From Erysipelotrichaceae bacterium (GTDB taxonomy: Bacteria; Bacillota_I; Bacilli_A; Erysipelotrichales; Erysipelotrichaceae), in the NCBI GenBank assembly GCA_016302195.1, contig JAEDOA010000023.1, forward strand, positions 1 through 15,745: a stretch of 15,745 bases of DNA. The letters are read 5' to 3'. The notes beneath the pieces were generated by a model. It saw only the letters and a list, made by a program, of their open reading frames with translations. It made no database searches and was not told the origin of the DNA. Made by a program: the position numbers and the translations under genes. Shown here in pieces: positions 13,370 to 15,745 of the stretch (positions are counted from its first letter, which is position 1; each line of letters begins with the position of its first letter).

Positions 13370-14260
13370 ATGTACAAAATTGTTGAAGTACAACATTTGT
13401 CTGAAAAAAACTGGTTGATGAAGGTTGAGGCTCCATTTATTACTCACAGTTGTCAACCTGGACAATTTTTAATTGTTAAGACAGGAGAATTAGGAGAAAG
13501 AATTCCATTAACAATTTGCGATTATGATCGTGAAACTGGATTAGTAACAATTGTTTTCCAAACAGTTGGAGCTTCTACTACTAAGATGAGTGAATTAAAA
13601 GTAGGCGACAGTTTTACTGATGTTGTTGGTCCATTAGGAAAACCATCAGAATTCGTAAATGAAGATTTAGAAGAATTGAAGAAAAAACATTATTTGTTTG
13701 TATGCGGTGGTGTTGGTATTGCTCCAGTATATCCACAGGTAAAATGGTTAAGCGAACATGGTGTTAAGGCTGATGTTATCATGGCAGCTAGAAGTAAAGA
13801 TTTGATTTTCTATGAAGAACAAATGCGTTCAGTTGCTGATAATGTTTATATCACAACAGATGATGGCTCATATGGTATGAAGGGTGTTGGAACTGATATG
13901 GTTAAGCATCTAGTTAATGAAGAAGGCAAGCATTATGACCAATGTGTTGCGATCGGACCAGTTATTATGATGAAGTTTACTTCTTTATGCACTAAAGAAT
14001 TAGGTATTCCTACAATCGTAAGTATGAACCCTGTTATGATTGATGGTACAGGCATGTGTGGTGCTTGCCGTATCGTTGTTGATGGACAGGTTAAATTTGC
14101 TTGTGTTGATGGACCAGAATTTGATGGTCATAAGGTTGATTATGATTTAGCTATGAAACGTGCTAGATTGTATAAGAATGAAGAAACTAGAGCAATGTTA
14201 AAGCTTCAAGAAGGCGATACACATCATGGTGGATGTGGACATTGTTCAAGTGAAAAGTAG
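13370..14260 (+). CDS. nfnA: NfnA-like ferredoxin-NADP oxidoreductase subunit alpha
   Basis: NfnAB is a cytoplasmic electron-bifurcating transhydrogenase that couples NADH and reduced ferredoxin to NADPH formation, or the reverse. This 296-residue small subunit has an FAD domain with ERIPLTICDYD at 43-53, an NAD-binding CGGVGIAPVYPQ at 112-123, DDGSYGMKG at 164-172, and a 2Fe-2S site of the NfnA type with the Asp-Cys ligand pattern D225, C230, C233, C245 in MIDGTGMCGACRI and FACVDGPEFDGHKVD. The C terminus ends in HHGGCGHCSSEK, a His/Cys tail I do not recall as part of the family core. ATG 13370 follows AGGAGG by 11 bases; a longer reading from TTG 13334 would run through the ribosome site and is rejected. 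Confidence 0.93.
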   Translation: MYKIVEVQHLSEKNWLMKVEAPFITHSCQPGQFLIVKTGELGERIPLTICDYDRETGLVTIVFQTVGASTTKMSELKVGDSFTDVVGPLGKPSEFVNEDLEELKKKHYLFVCGGVGIAPVYPQVKWLSEHGVKADVIMAARSKDLIFYEEQMRSVADNVYITTDDGSYGMKGVGTDMVKHLVNEEGKHYDQCVAIGPVIMMKFTSLCTKELGIPTIVSMNPVMIDGTGMCGACRIVVDGQVKFACVDGPEFDGHKVDYDLAMKRARLYKNEETRAMLKLQEGDTHHGGCGHCSSEK

Positions 14261-14272
14261 GAGGTTCAGTTC

Positions 14273-15658
14273 ATGGATGTAACTAAAAAAGTACCTGTAA
14301 GAGAACAGGATCCAAAAGTAAGAGCTACTAATTTTGAAGAAGTTTGTTTAGGATATAACGAAGAAGAAGCATTACAGGAGGCAAGTCGTTGCTTAAATTG
14401 TAAGAATTCTTTATGTCAAAAAGGTTGTCCAGTTTCTATCAATATTCCTGCATTTATTCACGAATTAAAGAGTGGAAATGTTGAAGCAGCAGCTGATATT
14501 ATTGCTCAGCAGTCAGCATTACCAGCAATTTGTGGAAGAGTATGTCCACAGGAAACTCAATGTGAAGGCAAGTGTATCAGAGGAATCAAAGGTGAATCTG
14601 TATCAATTGGCAAACTTGAAAGATATGTTGCTGACTGGTGTAGAGAACATGGTTATCAAGCTGATAAGGCTGGCGTAAGCAATGGCAAAAAGGTTGCTGT
14701 TGTTGGATCAGGCCCTGCTGGATTAACTTGTGCTGGTGACTTAGCTAAGTTAGGTTACGATGTAACTATTTTCGAAGCATTCCATCAGGCTGGTGGTGTA
14801 CTTGTTTATGGTATTCCTGAATTCCGTTTACCAAAAGACACTGTTGTTAAGTCAACAATCGAAAATGTTAAGAAATTAGGTGTTAAGATTGATACAAATG
14901 TTATTATCGGTCGTTCTATTACAGTTGATGAGTTATTAAATGAACAAGGCTTTGATGCTGTCTTCATTGGCTCAGGTGCTGGTTTACCTAAATTTATGAA
15001 TATTCCTGGCGAAATCGCAAATGGCGTTTTCTCAGCAAATGAATTCTTAACAAGAAACAATTTGATGAAAGCATTTAGAGAAGATTCAGATACTCCAATT
15101 AAATGCGGTAAGAAAGTTGTTGTAGTTGGTGGTGGTAACGTAGCAATGGATGCTGCTAGAACTGCATTAAGACTTGGTGCTGAAGTACATGTTGTATATC
15201 GTCGTGGCGAAGAAGAATTACCTGCTCGTAAAGAAGAAGTACATCATGCAAAGCAGGAAGGAATTATCTTCGATTTATTACAAAACCCAGTTGAAATCTT
15301 AGCAGATGAAAATGATAATGTTACAGGTATCAAACTTGTTAAGATGGAACTTGGTGAACCAGATGCTTCTGGTAGAAGAAAGCCAGTTGTAATTCCTAAT
15401 TCAGAATATGTTATGGATTGTGATACTGTTATTATGTCATTAGGTACTTCACCTAACCCATTAATTACATCTACAACAGAAGGATTACAAACAAATAGCC
15501 ATGGCTGTATTGTTGCTAAAGAAGAAAACGGTGAAACTACTAAGTTAGGTGTCTTCGCTGGTGGTGATGCAGTTACAGGTGCTGCAACAGTTATCTTGGC
15601 AATGGGAGCTGGTAAAGCTGCTGCCAAGGGTATTGATGAATACTTAAGCAATAAGTAA
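14273..15658 (+). CDS. nfnB: NfnB-like (GltD-type) NADPH/flavin subunit
   Basis: The large subunit of NfnAB holds two 4Fe-4S clusters and the FAD where bifurcation occurs, and binds NADP(H). The 461-residue protein has C40, C43, C48, C52 and C87, C91, C97, C101 (the usual pair of N-terminal cluster motifs). The FAD site is VAVVGSGPAGLTCAGDLAKL at 141-160, with the GGVLVYGIPEFRLPK segment at 174-188. NADP-binding VVVVGGGNVAMDAARTALRL is at 282-301 followed by YRR at 309-311, and the C-terminal FAD segment GVFAGGDAVTGAATV is at 426-440. Related glutamate synthase small subunits (GltD) look similar, but adjacency to nfnA makes Nfn the better call. AGGAGG overlaps the nfnA stop, eight bases before ATG. 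Well-used codons suggest strong expression. Confidence 0.94.
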   Translation: MDVTKKVPVREQDPKVRATNFEEVCLGYNEEEALQEASRCLNCKNSLCQKGCPVSINIPAFIHELKSGNVEAAADIIAQQSALPAICGRVCPQETQCEGKCIRGIKGESVSIGKLERYVADWCREHGYQADKAGVSNGKKVAVVGSGPAGLTCAGDLAKLGYDVTIFEAFHQAGGVLVYGIPEFRLPKDTVVKSTIENVKKLGVKIDTNVIIGRSITVDELLNEQGFDAVFIGSGAGLPKFMNIPGEIANGVFSANEFLTRNNLMKAFREDSDTPIKCGKKVVVVGGGNVAMDAARTALRLGAEVHVVYRRGEEELPARKEEVHHAKQEGIIFDLLQNPVEILADENDNVTGIKLVKMELGEPDASGRRKPVVIPNSEYVMDCDTVIMSLGTSPNPLITSTTEGLQTNSHGCIVAKEENGETTKLGVFAGGDAVTGAATVILAMGAGKAAAKGIDEYLSNK

Positions 15659-15677
15659 TATAATTAATAAATCAAAT

Positions 15678-15710
15678 AAGGGGATCAGTAATACTGTTAT
15701 CCCCTTTATT
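15678..15710 (+). terminator. Rho-independent terminator of nfnAB
   Basis: AAGGGGAT (15678-15685) pairs with ATCCCCTT (15699-15706) in a perfect 8-bp stem. CAG/CTG extends it inward across a TT bulge, and TATTATTTG follows. It lies about 20 bases after the nfnB stop, closing that two-gene operon. Confidence 0.85.
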
Positions 15711-15745
15711 ATTTGTAAAGTAAAAGAAAACAGTCAATAATACGA

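Noticed and set aside
14273..15658. nfnB as the missing RnfB or as glutamate synthase small subunit
   Set aside because: It has two Rossmann folds and the GltD-type cluster layout, not the RnfB ferredoxin pattern; and adjacency to nfnA with no large glutamate synthase gene in view favours NfnB.

Overview
The window looks like chromosomal DNA from an AT-rich Gram-positive anaerobe (Bacillota). The evidence is AT-rich coding with many TTA/AAA/GAT codons, strong AGGAGG-type ribosome binding sites, lipobox lipoproteins, an LCP cell-wall ligase, a comF operon, an Rnf-type redox pump and an Nfn-type transhydrogenase. The gene mix is reminiscent of gut Erysipelotrichia or Clostridia, but that placement is inference. 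No rRNA, tRNA, CRISPR array, insertion sequence or phage gene was seen.

Layout. Bases 2-55 hold the tail of an unidentified + strand gene, followed by a gene-free stretch with facing terminators. A minus-strand yigZ (IMPACT/UPF0029 family) is divided from the + strand genes by a compact palindrome that carries a -10 box on each strand. The rightward genes are an LCP-type cell-wall polymer ligase with an inserted solute-binding-like domain, then overlapping comFA and comFC. From 4385 a strong promoter drives what looks like one ten-gene operon: a duplicated lipoprotein, the flavin transferase apbE, rnfC-rnfD-rnfG-rnfE-rnfA, a NusG-domain-II protein, a Gx-transporter-family membrane protein, and a short homologue of V-type ATPase subunit I. 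A second promoter with an operator-like palindrome precedes nfnA-nfnB, and the window ends just after their terminator.

How the genes fit together. ApbE covalently attaches FMN to extracytoplasmic domains such as those of RnfG and RnfD. RnfC is a cytoplasmic NADH/flavin/4Fe-4S module. The NusG-II and Gx pair resembles, from memory, EetA and EetB of the flavin-based extracellular electron transfer locus of Listeria. The operon therefore looks like a hybrid between an Rnf pump and an EET system.

The most interesting points are these. There is no rnfB, and its usual place after rnfA is taken by a NusG-II protein with an added C-x2-C-x2-C run. RnfA and RnfE have lost most of the cysteines that hold the intramembrane 2Fe-2S cluster in Rnf/NQR, while RnfE has gained a cysteine-rich C-terminal tail. 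RnfG and the lipoprotein are both tandemly duplicated. The V-ATPase subunit I homologue has Gln and His where the two conserved TM arginines of true subunit a/I lie. Together these suggest a non-canonical, possibly undescribed membrane electron-transfer complex.
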